Shown here: positions 1 to 11,639 of the stretch, one piece after another | Layout: each line of letters begins with the position of its first letter | Position numbering within the stretch: position 1 is the first letter of the stretch | Assembly (NCBI GenBank): GCA_018894105.1 | Contig: CM032129.1 | Location: forward strand, 27,917,468 to 27,981,467 | DNA length: 64,000 nt | Reading direction: 5' to 3' | From: Jacaranda mimosifolia | Taxonomy: Eukaryota > Streptophyta > Magnoliopsida > Lamiales > Bignoniaceae | Position numbers and translations under genes: made by a program | The notes under the pieces: generated by a model | Database searches by the model: none | Told to the model about the DNA's origin: nothing | Seen by the model: only the letters and a program-made list of their open reading frames with translations

Positions 1-129
1 TTTGTTTTATTTAATAAGTTGAAAGAAATAAAATTTACCAATCCGTATGGAATATGGCCCTACTCACCACTGATTACAAATCATACTTTTAGAGTAGAAA
101 TTTATCTTTGTTGGATTCAACACCCATCA
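1..129 (+). repeat. 3' end of a gypsy-type LTR
   Basis: The first 129 bases closely match, in inverse orientation, the sequence at 13417-13545, and the match stops at the same ...CCCATCA terminus in both. At this copy the terminus is followed by a primer binding site and gag leader, so it is the end of a 5' LTR whose start lies outside the window. The LTR at 62941-64000 shares downstream-adjacent family sequence with the longer copy at 13417-13650. Confidence 0.8.
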
Positions 130-134
130 AATTT

Positions 135-149
135 TGGCGCCCCGTGGAC
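135..149 (+). other. Degenerate primer binding site (tRNA-Asp type)
   Basis: TGGCGCC followed by a GTGGA-like remainder lies six bases after the LTR end. Plant Athila-type gypsy elements use a site complementary to the 3' end of tRNA-Asp that begins TGGCGCCGTTGCC. Here the middle of that site appears deleted or altered, so it is probably non-functional. The tRNA assignment rests on family knowledge. Confidence 0.6.
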
Positions 150-351
150 TGGTGTAAAATAATTTTGTTTCTTTTAATGCCCCAATCTTCTCGTACAGGT
201 GAACTTCAATATGATCCAGAGATTGAGAAAACTGCTCATAGATTGCGAAAGGAGACTAGATTGCAAAAGAAAGGCAAATCGTCACCTTCGGATCTCAACC
301 TAGATATATCCAATTTAGTCAGTTCTAGTAATTCAGAACAAGAGGAAAATA

Positions 352-1258
352 ATGGCCCGTGAAAGAACTTTAAGGGAGTTAGCTGAACCTAATTTGGCTC
401 AACAACCACTTTGTATTTATTGAATATCCGGAGTTGGAAACACCTTTTGAGCTAAAACCTGGGTTAATCCATCTACTACCTATTTTTCGTAGTTTAGAGA
501 ATGAAGATCCCCATAAGCATTTAAAGGCACTTCATGTTGTGTGCTCGACGATGAAACCCCAATGAGTATCTGAAGAGCAAGACAAGTTGTGAGCTTTTCC
601 ATTTTCTTTAGCAGATAAAGCTAAAGATTGGTTGTTGTATATACCCCCCGACTCTCTCACTACATGGACGGATATGGCAAAATTGTTTCTTGAGAAGTTT
701 TTCCCTGCTACACTTGCTACTAGCATTAGAAAAAAGATCAGTGGGATAAGACAGAGAGACGCGAAGAATCTTCACGAATATTGGAAAAAGTTTAAACAAC
801 TTTGTGCAAGCTACCCAGAACATGGTATTACTGAGCGACTTCTCATTCAGTACTTTTACGAAAGACTTTTACTGATGGAGAGGAGGATGATGGATGCAGC
901 AAGTCAAGGAGCCATAGTGAAAAAAAATCCAAGTGAAGCTAGAGAATTAATCTCTATAACGGCTGCCAACTCCCGCCATTTTTGGATACTCTTAGGACCC
1001 CCTAGAAGGGTCAATGAGGTAAGTAATCGTCTCTTGAGCATCAAATTTCCACTTTAACTTTTCTTGTTCAGCAATTGGTTGTAGGAAATATGCGACAAAT
1101 GAAGGCTTGTGGGATTTGCACTAATGTTGGTCCTCCTACGGATATGTGTCCTATGCTCCAAGAGAATTCCTACGAAAAAACCAATGCAGTAAGAAGATTC
1201 TCTGGACCCCCGCAAAGAAAGTACAATCCCTACTCAAACACATACAACCCAGGATAGA
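352..1258 (+). pseudogene. Degenerate Ty3/gypsy gag
   Basis: The reading starts at ATG 352 (MARERTLRELAEP), a start seen in plant gypsy polyproteins, and is broken by several stops and shifts. The best piece, 632-1057, carries a retrotransposon gag core: a FLEKFFPA motif, an IRQRDAKNLHEYWKKF segment and an LIQYFYERL segment. A cysteine-containing stretch (CGICTNVGPPTDMCP) and the GPPQRKYNPYSNTYNPG segment follow at 1100-1257. Gag would form the virus-like particle. The short ORF at 108-362 is leader sequence. The multiple stops make this a dead copy. Confidence 0.8.
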
Positions 1259-2469
1259 GGGATAATTTGAATTTCAGTTACGAAAGGAGATCGCAAAACT
1301 ACCAATACTTCCAACAAAAGCCACCCCCTCCACAGCAACCATCCTCTTCAAATACTGGTATATCTCTCGAAGAGATTGTTAAATCGCCTGCGACTAATAC
1401 TCAACAATTTCAATAGGAAACGAGAGCAAGTATTCCAAACTTGGAGATCCAAATAAGTCAACTAGTCACCTCAATAAGTAAGATAAAATCCCAAGGGAAG
1501 ATACCATCTCAGATAGTTGTCAATCCCAAGTAGAATGTTAGCGCGATTACTTTAAGGAATGGTAAGGAGTTGAAGGAACTCAGCAAGAAGACATGAGAAA
1601 ATACTAATGTGGAAAAGGAGGAAAGACAGATTGTCATGTCCCAAGATTTGGTTGAACATTCGCAATGAACCCAATGGTAAGGTGACAGGCCCATTGGCTG
1701 TACACCCTCCCTTTCCTGAAAGGTTCACTAAATCCAAAAGGCATGAAGAGGAAAATGAGATTTTTGAAACTTTTCACAAGGCCGAGGTAAATATCCCTTT
1801 ACTGGATGCAATCAAGCAAACGCCTCGTTATGCTAAACTCCTCAAGAAATTATGCACAAATAAAGAAAATTAAAAGGCAATGAAAGAATAAGTGTTGAGG
1901 AAAATGTCTCAGTAGTGATACAAAGGAAATTGCCCCCAAAATGCAAAGACCCAGGTATGTTTACTATCCCTTGCAAAATTGGCAGAGTTGGAATTGAAAA
2001 GGCTATGTGCGATCTTGGTGCTTTAATTAATATCATGCCTCTTTCCATCTACTCTTCATCGAATGTTGGTCCTTTGAAAGAAATAGGAGTAGTTCTTCAA
2101 CTTGTTGGTAGGTCTGTTGTATATCCTGAGGGAGTTCTAGAGGATGTGTTAGTACAAGATAACGAATTGATTTTTCCTGTTGATTTTTATGTACTTAACA
2201 TGCATGAAAATAACTCTCCTAATTCGTCTCAAATACTGTTGGGAAGACCTTCCCTTAGAACCTTTCGGATGAAAATTGATGTGCACGATGGTACACTTAC
2301 TATGGAGTTTGATGGTAATATGATTAAATTCAATATTTATGATGCGATGAAATATTCTAGTGATGAATTTTGTGTTTCTATTGTGGATAATATTGATACT
2401 TTGACTCATGAAACCTTGAATTTAAATTGTGATAATTTTGTGATGTCAGGAATAGCTATGTCTAGTTAA
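1259..2469 (+). pseudogene. Gypsy linker and aspartic protease remnant
   Basis: This continues the gag polyprotein. A proline/glutamine-rich linker with an ITLRNGKEL motif leads into an open stretch at 1915-2469 that begins IQRKLPPKCKDPGMF. The retropepsin-like core has CDLGALINIMP at the active-site position, where related elements usually read DLGASINLMP, and an ILLGRPSLRT segment marks the second half of the fold. No reverse transcriptase, RNase H or integrase sequence follows before the reading ends at 2469. The original element continues at 15643 on the other strand, because the segment between was inverted (see findings). Confidence 0.78.
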
Positions 2470-2584
2470 AGACGTCAAAGAGAGGCATTTTTTGGGAGGC
2501 AACCCGAATTTCCAATTTGTTGTTTATATTTTCAAAAAAAAAAATAATAATAATTAGCTTCTTTTTTTGTTTTTTTTGGATGCA

Positions 2585-2765
2585 GGAGACGTTTTAAATT
2601 GGCTTGTGGGCATAGTTAGTTTGACAGGAAAGCTCTCTAATCAACCCGTGCCCACGTCTTGTTGAAAGACCACTTCTGGCATGTTGGAATAATTTGACAA
2701 AGGAAGGCTCTCCAATCTATCCGTGTCCACGCCTTGTTCAAGGACTTGTTCTGGCTTGTTGGAAT
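2585..2765 (+). repeat. Tandem repeat of about 76 bp, left half
   Basis: Degenerate direct copies with a period of about 75-78 bp share a core reading TTGGAATAATTTGAC, then GGCTCTCCAATC, then a CCGTGTCCACG-like part and CTTGTTCAAGGAC. The array is cut at 2765 by the hAT insertion and resumes, inverted, at 15643 down to about 15495. Spacer arrays between the protease and the 3' ORF or LTR are known in several plant gypsy elements. Confidence 0.75.
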
Positions 2766-5700
2766 TAGGGGTGTTCACAGTTCGATAAACCGGCCGAATC
2801 GAACCGAAACCGAAAATTCGGTTTGTACCGAATATCGAACCAAAAATTTCGGTTCGGTATTCGGTTATTTTTTTAAAAAAAATTCGGTATTCGGTTCGAT
2901 TTCGGTTTTTTGTACCGGTTAACCGAACCGAACCGAATAATCGAAATTTTAATATATATATTATATATATGTGTGTGTGTGTGTAATGTGTTACTATATT
3001 TTATATATATATAATATATATATAATATAGAATTAGTAAACAGTCAACACTTTAGTCTGTTCCCCAAAACCACAGTGCTGGGATTTCAGATTTGTGGGTT
3101 TTCGAGAAATTTTTCTGCTGTGGCTTCAATGGCTTTCACACAGTTTTCATTGGTGCCTAGGTTCTCTTTCGTCATCTTTTAATCTTCGTCAAGATCTTTA
3201 TACCAGCACAGCAGATGAGCAGAAGCAGCGGGCAGCAGCAGTGAAAGTGTGAACCGTGAAACACAGCGGGCGGCAGCAGCAGCAGCAGCAGTAGCAGAGG
3301 CAGAGCACAGTTTTCCTCTTTTCCTCACAAAATTTCTAATTTCTTCAGATCCCTTAATTCCTACACCAAAAACTTTATTAAAATCCTTTCTTCACTTCAG
3401 CAGGTAAAAATCAGCAACACAACTCAGCAAGATAGCGAAGAAACAAACCCATTCCGACGGCCGACGGGCGACGGGCGACGGGTGAAGGGCCATTTTCCTC
3501 AAGCAGCAGTGCAGCACGGCAGGTCGGCAGCAACAGATACAGTCAGGTAAGTAAATTTTTTTAGTTTTCTTTATTTTTTTTTTCTGTTTCTTTATTTTTC
3601 TGTTTCTGTTCTGTTTTTGTAAATTTCGTAAGGTACTTTTAGTGTTAGTATTGTATGTAATCTGCATATATACAACAATGGGAATATCAATTGTTGATTT
3701 GGTGTTTGGATTTTAATTTGTTTGATTTGATTTGCCATTTAATTTGCATTTTGCTAATTTTAGATTAGACTTAATCTAGAGACTAGAGATGTTTTAGTTT
3801 CAAGTTTTAGTTCCTTATTAATATTTGTTAATTGTTAATGTGGGTTTTCCAACTATATGGAGATTTTATTGGGTATAATTTGGTAGAGTTATGTGTTTTG
3901 CATTGTTGACAACTTGACATAGTATTAAGTAGTTGGACTCAATGCTTTGATTGTTTATGTTGTATGCAAGAGGGGTAATGATATTCAATTGTTTTGCTTG
4001 TTGCTAGTGTGAAGGCTATTTAATTTTAACTAATTTGGTGTTCTTAGGCAACGAAGTTATATTATATTGCTTTTGTCCACATATAAGAATACTGTGATTC
4101 TTACCCTCTTATTATTTGAACTTTTAGTTAACTTTACTTTATATAGGTTATTATAAATTTATATTTATAAATGTAACTAATTAGATTTCTTTATTTTCAG
4201 GTATGGAAAGTGAAAGAAGTGCTTCAATGAGTTCAATGCCTATGGATTCACATCCAGTTCCAAATCCAACTCAAGATCATCAACAAATAGAAGATGTAGA
4301 AGAATTAGAGCATCTTTCAGACTCACACACACAAAATGAAACTCAAAGTCAAAGACCAAAGAGAAAAGAGATGTCCAGAAGATCTCGAGTTTGGGATCAC
4401 TTCAATCTTTACACCGAAAAGAATGGAAAGCAGAGGGCTAAATGTAATTATTGTGACAGAAATTATGCAGCTGATCCTTCAAAAAATGGGACTTCTGGTA
4501 TGAACAATCATATGAAGGTATGTAAGAATCATCCTGATAATGCTTATGTGGGAGATAATCACACAATTCAAAGTTTTTGTCAAAGTGTAACTGGAGAATT
4601 GAAAGAGATATCTTCTAGTTGGAAATTTGATCAAGAGGCTGTTAGAAAAGGCCTAGCACGTATGCTAATTGTTGATGAATTGCCTTTTAAATTTGTTGAG
4701 AATGAAGGATTTAGGCATCTTATGTCTATTGCATGTCCACAGTTTTTTGTGCCATCGAGAACCACCATAACAAGGGATTGCTATAGAATGTACTTTGATG
4801 AAAAAAATAAGTTGAAGAATTATTTTAAGAACTCGGGGCAAAGAATTTCATTAACCACTGATACATGGACTTCTAATCAGAGACTTACCTACTTATGTTT
4901 GACTGGACATTTTATTGATGAAGATTGGAAATTACATAAGGTGATTCTTAATTTCATTCCATGTCCCACTCATAAAGGTGACGAGGTTGGTCTCTTGATT
5001 GAAAAATGTTTGCTTGATTGGGGAATTGACAAGATTTTCACAATTACTGTTGATAATGCTTCATCTAATGATACTACTGTGGCTTATTTGAGAAAAAGAT
5101 GTTAATTGGGGGACTTCTATATTGGGTGGGAAGTTTTTGCATGTAAGATGCATGGCTCATATTGTGAATCTTGTTGTTAAAGATGGATTGAAAGAGGTGA
5201 ATGAGTCGGTTGAGCGGGTTCGTACAGTGGTAAGGTATGTGAAACAATCCCCTGCAAGATTGAAGAAGTTTAGTAATCATGTTGAAGAAGAAAAGGTTGA
5301 TAGTAAGAAATCATTGTCTTTAGATGTTCCAACTAGATGGAACTCTGTTTTCACTATGCTAGAGACAGCTTTGGTTTTTCAAGATGTGTTTGACAGATAT
5401 GAGATGCATGATTCGGATTTTCGTGCAGATTTTATGCTTAATGGACCTTATGGAAAGATAGGATTGCCTACGAAATATGATTGGGTTGTTGTTGAGCATT
5501 TGGTAAAAGTGTTGCAACATTTTTATGATCTTACTCTTCGAGTGTCTGGCTCTTTATTTGTGACATCTAATACATTTTTGGACGAAATTAGTGATGTAGA
5601 TGATTTATTGAAGGAGTGGCTTAAGAGTGATGACTTTTATTTGGTGGATATGGCGGAAAAAATGAAATTGAAATTTGACAAATATTGGGGTAATATAGAG

Positions 5701-7139
5701 AAGATGAACATAATGTTGTATGTTGCTGTCATGCTTGATCCTCGTCACAAGCTGAATTATGTGTTGTATGTGTTTAAGAATATGTATGGGAATGAACGTG
5801 GAGAGCAGATGGGAAACTTGGCAAAAGGTGCTCTTTATGATGTTTTTGAAGAATATAAGAATTTGTATTCTTCTAAAACATCATCACTATCATGCTCTTC
5901 AAATGCATCTAAGGAAAACACAATGCAAAATTCATCTGGGTCTGAGGCTGAGAATGAAAGAAAGGCTATGAGAGCTCATAGAAAGAAGTACTTACAAATG
6001 ATATCTGAGATTGAAGGAATGGATGAATCAGAGTTAGATATGTATTTACGTGAGCGCATTGAAAAAGACACTACAGAGTTTGATATCATTGATTGGTGGA
6101 AAGTGCATAGCCCTAGATTTCCCATTTTATCAAGATTGGCTCGTGATGTATTTGCCATGCCCATTTCTACTGTGGCTTCTGAATCTGCCTTTAGCACTGG
6201 AGGTCGCATCATTGATGACTTTAGAGCTTCATTGACTCCTAAAATGGCACAAGCTCTAATTTGTTGTCAAGATTGGCTCCGTCGTACCCCAAGTAAGCCT
6301 CTTGAAGAGGACTATGAATTCCTTCAAAAAATTGAAAAAGGTAAAATTTAATGTTTTATTAAAATAAGTTCAATTATTAATTCTATATTCATTAGTACGT
6401 TGCTTTTTTGTATTTCATTCTTATCATGATTTCTTGTAGATATGGCTTCAAGTGTTGGTACGGAGTCAACTATCATTGGTTTATGAGGTATATGATATGA
6501 AATTCAATATTTCAAGTTTTGACATATAGGTAAATTGTTATTACCATTCTCTTTCTTTAGCGTAAATGTTGTAAATTGTTGCTCTTCTTTTGTTATTTTT
6601 GTTGCTTTATTTGCTTTTTTTATTTTTTTATTTTTGGGTTTTGCAGTTTGCAGATGTGTTGGAACTTGGATAGTTGGACGAATGATGAATTGCTAATTTG
6701 CTAGTGTGGTGTGGAGATTGGAGACTAGAGTCTTAGATTTGACTTTTGAGCAATGGCTAAAAGTTGAAGACTTTGAGTGGATTGTTATCATGTTATTTAA
6801 TTTGTGTTCTCCCCCCCCCCTCTCGCCTTCCCCCTTCCTCTTGGCACTCGAAACAATTAAAGTTTAGCATGAATTTATTATTGTTGTAACAACTAATTAC
6901 TATTAGCAACTTATAAATTTGTGGTATTAAACTATTTCTTGATATAGCAGTTATTTTTTGTTAATTAAGCTAAAAAAAAAATAAAATCGGTATTTCGGTT
7001 GGCAACCGAATCGAACCGAATAAAATTTCGGTTTTAACCGAACCGAACTAAGTAGTTCGGTTCGGTATTCGGTTTGGAATTTTGGTGTACCGAAATTTCG
7101 GTTCGGTTCGGTTCGGTTTTTACCGAATGAACACCTCTA
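2766..7139 (+). mobile_element. hAT transposon, copy A
   Basis: The 4,374-bp element starts TAGGGGTGTTCAC and ends TGAACACCTCTA, giving short imperfect terminal inverted repeats. Its subterminal regions are packed with ACCGAA/TTCGGT hexamers (about 2790-2945 and 6990-7128), likely transposase binding clusters. It carries a transposase gene with a 5'-UTR intron (GT 3547 to AG 4200). The flanking 8-mers do not match each other: GTTGGAAT at 2758-2765 and AGCAAGCT at 7140-7147. They match the flanks of copy B crosswise. By eye the two copies are nearly identical over their whole length. Confidence 0.95.
4203..6486 (+). pseudogene. hAT transposase gene, copy A (one frameshift)
   Basis: The first reading frame (4203-5105) holds a BED-type zinc finger (about residues 61-110, CNYC then H103 and C107) and the first RNase-H-like parts, including TTDTW (Asp about 220) and TVDNASSN (Asp about 284). 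After an AAAAA run near 5094 the frame shifts by one base. The second frame runs to 6340 and contains a GGKFLHVRCMAHIVNL motif and a C-terminal hAT dimerisation domain with STVASESAFSTGGRII. A GT-AG intron (6341-6439) then joins a short last exon ending in TGA at 6486. Without the extra base the protein would be about 725 residues, in range for plant Ac-like hAT transposases. The enzyme would cut and paste DNA at 8-bp targets. Copy B carries the same frameshift. Confidence 0.9.
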
Positions 7140-7147
7140 AGCAAGCT

Positions 7148-7640
7148 GTTGTAAGAACGGCTACATAAAATTTAATGATGATTTGGTTTCGCATTCTACA
7201 ACGGTTGTAAGGGACCGTAAATTATTTTTCTCTTGATTACATTCTGGCGTTTTCTGATGGTTGTAAACTATCTTGAAAATTTATTTTTTTGGCCATTTAT
7301 TATTATGTTTTTTCAACTTAAGCAGCTCTTAGAGCAAATTGCAGCTACTACTTTTTTCATTTCGCGACGGTATGGAAAGTGTATGTTTTTTTATTTTAGC
7401 ATCAATTTCTTAACCGTCACGAATATTTTTAACTTTTTTTACTCTGTTTTGTTTAGATTTATACCAAAAAAAAATTGGTTTTGGTAAAATTTTTAATAAC
7501 AATCAACAATCAGGAACATCAAGCTTCATATTGAATCAACCATCATTGGATATCAAAATAAATATCTCCTTTTCATCCTAGAAAATAATATCAACAATAC
7601 ATATAAGTTGGAGTCATGCTAGATAATTTAACAAAATAAC
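7148..7640 (+). repeat. Old repeat, possibly CACTA-derived (copy 1)
   Basis: The part at about 7320-7640 matches about 12250-12600 in direct orientation: both share TTTAGATTTATACCAAAAA, an AATCAACAATCA-like stretch and a TTGGAGTCAT end. Short inverted motifs such as CGACGG and CCGTCAC recall CACTA subterminal repeats, but no CACTA terminus is visible, so the class is tentative. No coding sequence was found. Confidence 0.4.
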
Positions 7641-7920
7641 ATAAAAGAACTACGATTCATCGACTAAGCATGAGGAGATGATGGATCATGACTTTAATTT
7701 GTGGGGTTCATGGTTCTCTGAAAATGAGTATCTTACTTTTGCTGGTGATCAAATATATGCCTGAAATATATAAAACAAAAGCAGATTATAAAATTAAACA
7801 AATAATTACAGAATAGAAGGATCCATCATCTCCTGAAAGTAGGAACTTGAAAGTATAATCCTGAATAGTATCTTCAAAGTTCTTGTAAAATACTAAAAAT
7901 ACTCCATATGCATAGAGATG

Positions 7921-8170
7921 TAATATTAAAACTAGTTGAATTTTTGCAACTCCATTTAGGTTCCGCATCAGTAAAGCCACTGATGAAGGTTTGTTGTGCA
8001 TCAAAGAACCATGCAAACGATAAAATGGTAGATTGGAGAAATTATTTCCACCCCAAGTCCCTGATGTAGTGTTCGATTGTGTCGTCGAGGAAGCGGTGCC
8101 GGTGTTGCGCTGCCAGCGCCGCCGGCTATATTGTTGCGGACTTAGTCTGTGGGAGTAGTGGATTTGGATC
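7921..8170 (-). pseudogene. N-terminal fragment of an organic-cation-transporter-like gene
   Basis: Read on the minus strand from 8170, this aligns with the first roughly 80 codons of the transporter pseudogene at 39096 but has no MULE in it. Recognisable parts are DPNPLLPQT, the alanine-rich stretch, DDTIEHY, and LQSTILSFAWFFDAQQTFIS followed by FTDAEPKWSCKNSTS. Stops replace at least two glutamine-type codons. Similarity ends near 7921 and unrelated sequence follows, so only the 5' end was copied or survived. It provides the uninterrupted version of the MULE target. Confidence 0.85.
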
Positions 8171-8592
8171 TAAATACTAGGTAATATCCAGGTTAGGTCA
8201 GGCCACGCACACAAGGAAAAAAAAACAAAAAAACACTTGAAGTTAAAAGATTAAGAGGATATTGGAATTGTGAAGATGGAGTTGAAAAAAAAATGATGTT
8301 CAAGGTTTCACCTATTTAAGGACACACCTCATAGAATAAATACTTGTCCTTTGTCTCAAATAGCTTTCATTATTTTGTTGTATTTAATATAAGAATTAAT
8401 AGTCATGATATCAATGTCATTCTTGCTAAATTAAGACAATACTATATGTATTTATGTGGTTGAAAATACTTACAATTAGTCACATCAAGTTTTCTGGCGC
8501 AATTTCATTGTCATTTATATGAAATGGACGGTCCAAATACTTGGTAATATCCAAGTTAGGTCAGGCCACGCACACAAGGAAAAAAAAAAAAA
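8168..8592 (+). repeat. Two direct copies of a 60-bp sequence
   Basis: Positions 8168-8226 and 8530-8592 share GGTAATATCCA, then GTTAGGTCAGGCCACGCACA and an A-rich end. The first copy directly abuts the transporter fragment. The 300 bases between the copies are AT-rich and show nothing else. Confidence 0.7.
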
Positions 8593-9626
8593 CTAAAACT
8601 TTTGACAATCAATTTAAGTTGTTGAGTAATTTCTTTTTACTAATTTTCTGGAGGTAATGTTGAATGATGATGGGATTAATTTTTGGATATAATAAATATT
8701 AAGATTATTTTATTTAAATGTATTATATTTACTATATGGGATGAAATGAAGGATGGGAAGGATATTTTAAATACAAGTTCAAATATGTGGATGAAATTAG
8801 ATGGATAAAGTATAAATTGATCAAAATACTCTTGCACATGAAAACAAAATATTGAGCTCTTCTTTAGACATAATTCAAAGGTTGTGGGAAATGTAATATT
8901 CAAGGTGCTTGATATGATCAAATCATACATTGAAAAATATAGTGAGATTTACAAGCAAATATTTTGAGGCGGTGCCTAGGCATCAAAATTAGTAAATATT
9001 ACCCAAAACATCAGTACCTAGATACCAACAAAGGCGCCAATATTGCAAAGTATTAGCGCTAAGCATGGCTTTATGATGCCGTGGCATCAATTCGATGGGT
9101 ATGGAGTATATTTGCATATCAATAAATCAAATATCGAATAGAATTGTAGACCATATTCTTCCAGGGTTAGGTGTATGCAATGAAGTTACTTTCATTGCAC
9201 AAGGGGGCATTAATGTAACTGCATTAAAGTAAAGAGAGGTCAGTAGTAATTTTGATACTCGTTCTTGGCAGTTACATAAATGAATGATTCCTAATTCCAT
9301 TTTATATACTTATAGTGTCGTGTCAAGACTAATTTACATGCCTCTTAACTTAAATAGTAAACAAGAAATGTTATTGTATCTTGTGAAAATATCGAATCAG
9401 TATATATATATATATTAAATTTTTATCCTGCCGATCATTTGAAATAAGCTAGCTCTCTCATTGTAGCCATCAATCTATATCACCTTCGAGGGGAAAGTAA
9501 TCATTTGAAGAAAATGGAAGAAAAATACCGAAAGTAATCATTTGAAGAAAAATATGTCAATCACCGATTTGACTACTAAAAAACAATTGGACTCCATCAG
9601 TAATATTTCTTGTACCGATAAATTTC
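8593..9626. other. AT-rich intergenic sequence
   Basis: No gene, RNA or transposon end recognised. Short open frames here have no protein-like composition. There is a short TA repeat near 9402. Confidence 0.5.
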
Positions 9627-9629
9627 TTA

Positions 9630-9999
9630 GAGCCCATTTGAATGTGTGCTCAAATTAATCTTTTGTTTTTTGTGAAATTCAAAAAATGGAAAGTTAATTA
9701 GTTATGAATTTAGGTTTGAAAATGAGATGTCATTTGAATGTTTGTCTAAAATAAAATGATTGTATAGTGTTGAAAATGAGATGTATTTGGATGTTTTTGT
9801 ATTTTTATATTAAAAGTCGTGCAAATGAGAATAGAAAAAATAGGTGTAAAAATAGAGAGAGAGTGTAAAAGTGTATTTGAAAAAATATTTTGAAAATAAA
9901 AATATATGTGAAAATACAAGAGAAGCTAATAGCTTTCTATTTTTATTTTTTAAAAAAAATAAAAAAGAAAAAAATTGAAAATGAAACCAAACGGGGCAC
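9630..9999. mobile_element. Tourist-like MITE
   Basis: A 370-bp non-coding element flanked on both sides by TTA. Its ends are GAGCCCATTTG and CAAACGGGGCAC, imperfect inverted repeats of the same type as the MITE at 31161-31653. The TTA target and G/C-rich ends fit the PIF/Harbinger superfamily. Confidence 0.65.
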
Positions 10000-10129
10000 T
10001 TACACCGTAGAAGCAGGCTTTTTTTCATGTCACTGTCTCACATCGGGTTGGCTAGGGTCCGATAAGCATGAATTTAACTAACATCCTATACCCCTTAAAA
10101 ATTTGACATGTGTGCAAATGACTTTTTTT

Positions 10130-10184
10130 AAAACCATTGATGGTTAAATTAATTTTTAAAACCATTGATGGTTAAATTAATTTA
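10130..10184. repeat. 28-bp unit duplicated in tandem
   Basis: Two nearly perfect adjacent copies of a unit beginning AAAACCATTGATGGTTAAAT. Confidence 0.85.
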
Positions 10185-10539
10185 CTTAATTAGCCATATA
10201 TAACTAAATTAACTTTAAAATGATTTTAAATGTCAAATATATATTTTTTATTAAAATTAATATATAATTAAAAATTAAAACAAAAATTAAAATATCCACT
10301 ATAGTTAGAGATCCTTCTCGCTTTGTTATCCTCTAATGCTTGGTGGGCGCGAGAAGTGAGTATCTCTTTTTGTCTGTCGCACTTTCTTGGCACGATCCTT
10401 TCTGCCCAGCCATCCTGGCAGAATCACTCTCCTAGCAAAGTTACTTACTACAATGTGCTTCATAATGCACTCATCAAACTAGCCATAACCTGGTTCAATC
10501 ACATGCTTGCTGGATTTATCATTGGATTGGCGTAATTCC

Positions 10540-11345
10540 TAATAGTTCCTCCATAACTTTTCCATCAATTACAAGTACCCCAAGACGGCTACCTACCTAT
10601 TCACCATTAAGCAGAAAGATAGAGAAACATTGAGGAACTATATTAATCCATTTGTTCAAGCACTTCATGAGATTCCACATCTCAACTAGGAGCTTATGCC
10701 CAGCATTATCAACAGAATTTGAAATACTAAAAGTTTTAAGGAAGGAAAGGGTGAGCATAATGATGCGTTCGTGATCTCAACCTCCCTCGTTGACCACTGA
10801 GTAAAAAAGATCATAGTGGATAGTAGCAACTCATTGGACATAATCTTCCATGACATTTCCTTTTTGGTTGGGTTCACCGGCAAGACTGTAGATGCATTCA
10901 AAGAAATTTCCCTATTTCTTTACTCATCGCTAGAAAGTAATGAAGTCGTTGAAGTACCTAGTGGTCAAGGCCTCTTCTACTTATTACATTCTTGAGAGGC
11001 CCACCTTGAACATCTTCCAAGCAGTTTTGTTAACCTGAAGATGAATTTTCCCACTTTTGGATGGATAGGACTTAGGAGAAGCAATTAGCGACAAGCACAT
11101 TGCTTAAGAATATTACGCCAACATCTTAAGAAGGATGCAAACCAGGACAATCACGAAAGAAGTGGTGGAAGCATCAGGAGATAAGACAAAGACCTTGTTT
11201 TGGAAGCTAACACTAGGGTTCCTCCTTTGCAAGAAAAAACCTTTCAAAGGAAGAAAATTGAGGAACCTTTCCGAAAACCCCAAACTAGAAAGAAGCCACT
11301 CTCAACAATTCAACCAGCACTTTGAGGAAGAGGAATACCCTTAAC
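10540..11345 (+). pseudogene. Gypsy gag-protease remnant
   Basis: Broken frames on the plus strand read like a second type of plant gypsy gag-protease. A gag piece contains YPKTATYLFTIKQKDRETL, and an aspartic-protease piece has VDSSNSLDIIFHD, where relatives read VDxGSSADIL. A later segment, KMNFPTFGWIG, corresponds to the region after the flap in this family. Parts between gag and protease are deleted. 11135-11344 is the longest open piece. No polymerase follows. Confidence 0.6.
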
Positions 11346-11639
11346 GATAATAAATGCATCTTTTGAGGCGCAATAAATTCTCTTTTTGGAGGTAATTCGT
11401 TTATTTTAATTTAGTAGATTTAGTTTCCCTTTGTTTGATATTGATTTCTTGTAGCTTAGACCACCTTTTTATTTATAATAAATAAAGTTTGTCCAAAACC
11501 ATTGAAGACAACTTATGCTCTTTTGGGAGTTTAATAAAATATTTTAATTTCTTCCGCATAAATGTGCTATTCTAGTACAAGTTATTCATTCACATGAATC
11601 AATTATTTGCAGTAATACTTTCAGGGGCACACAAAGATA

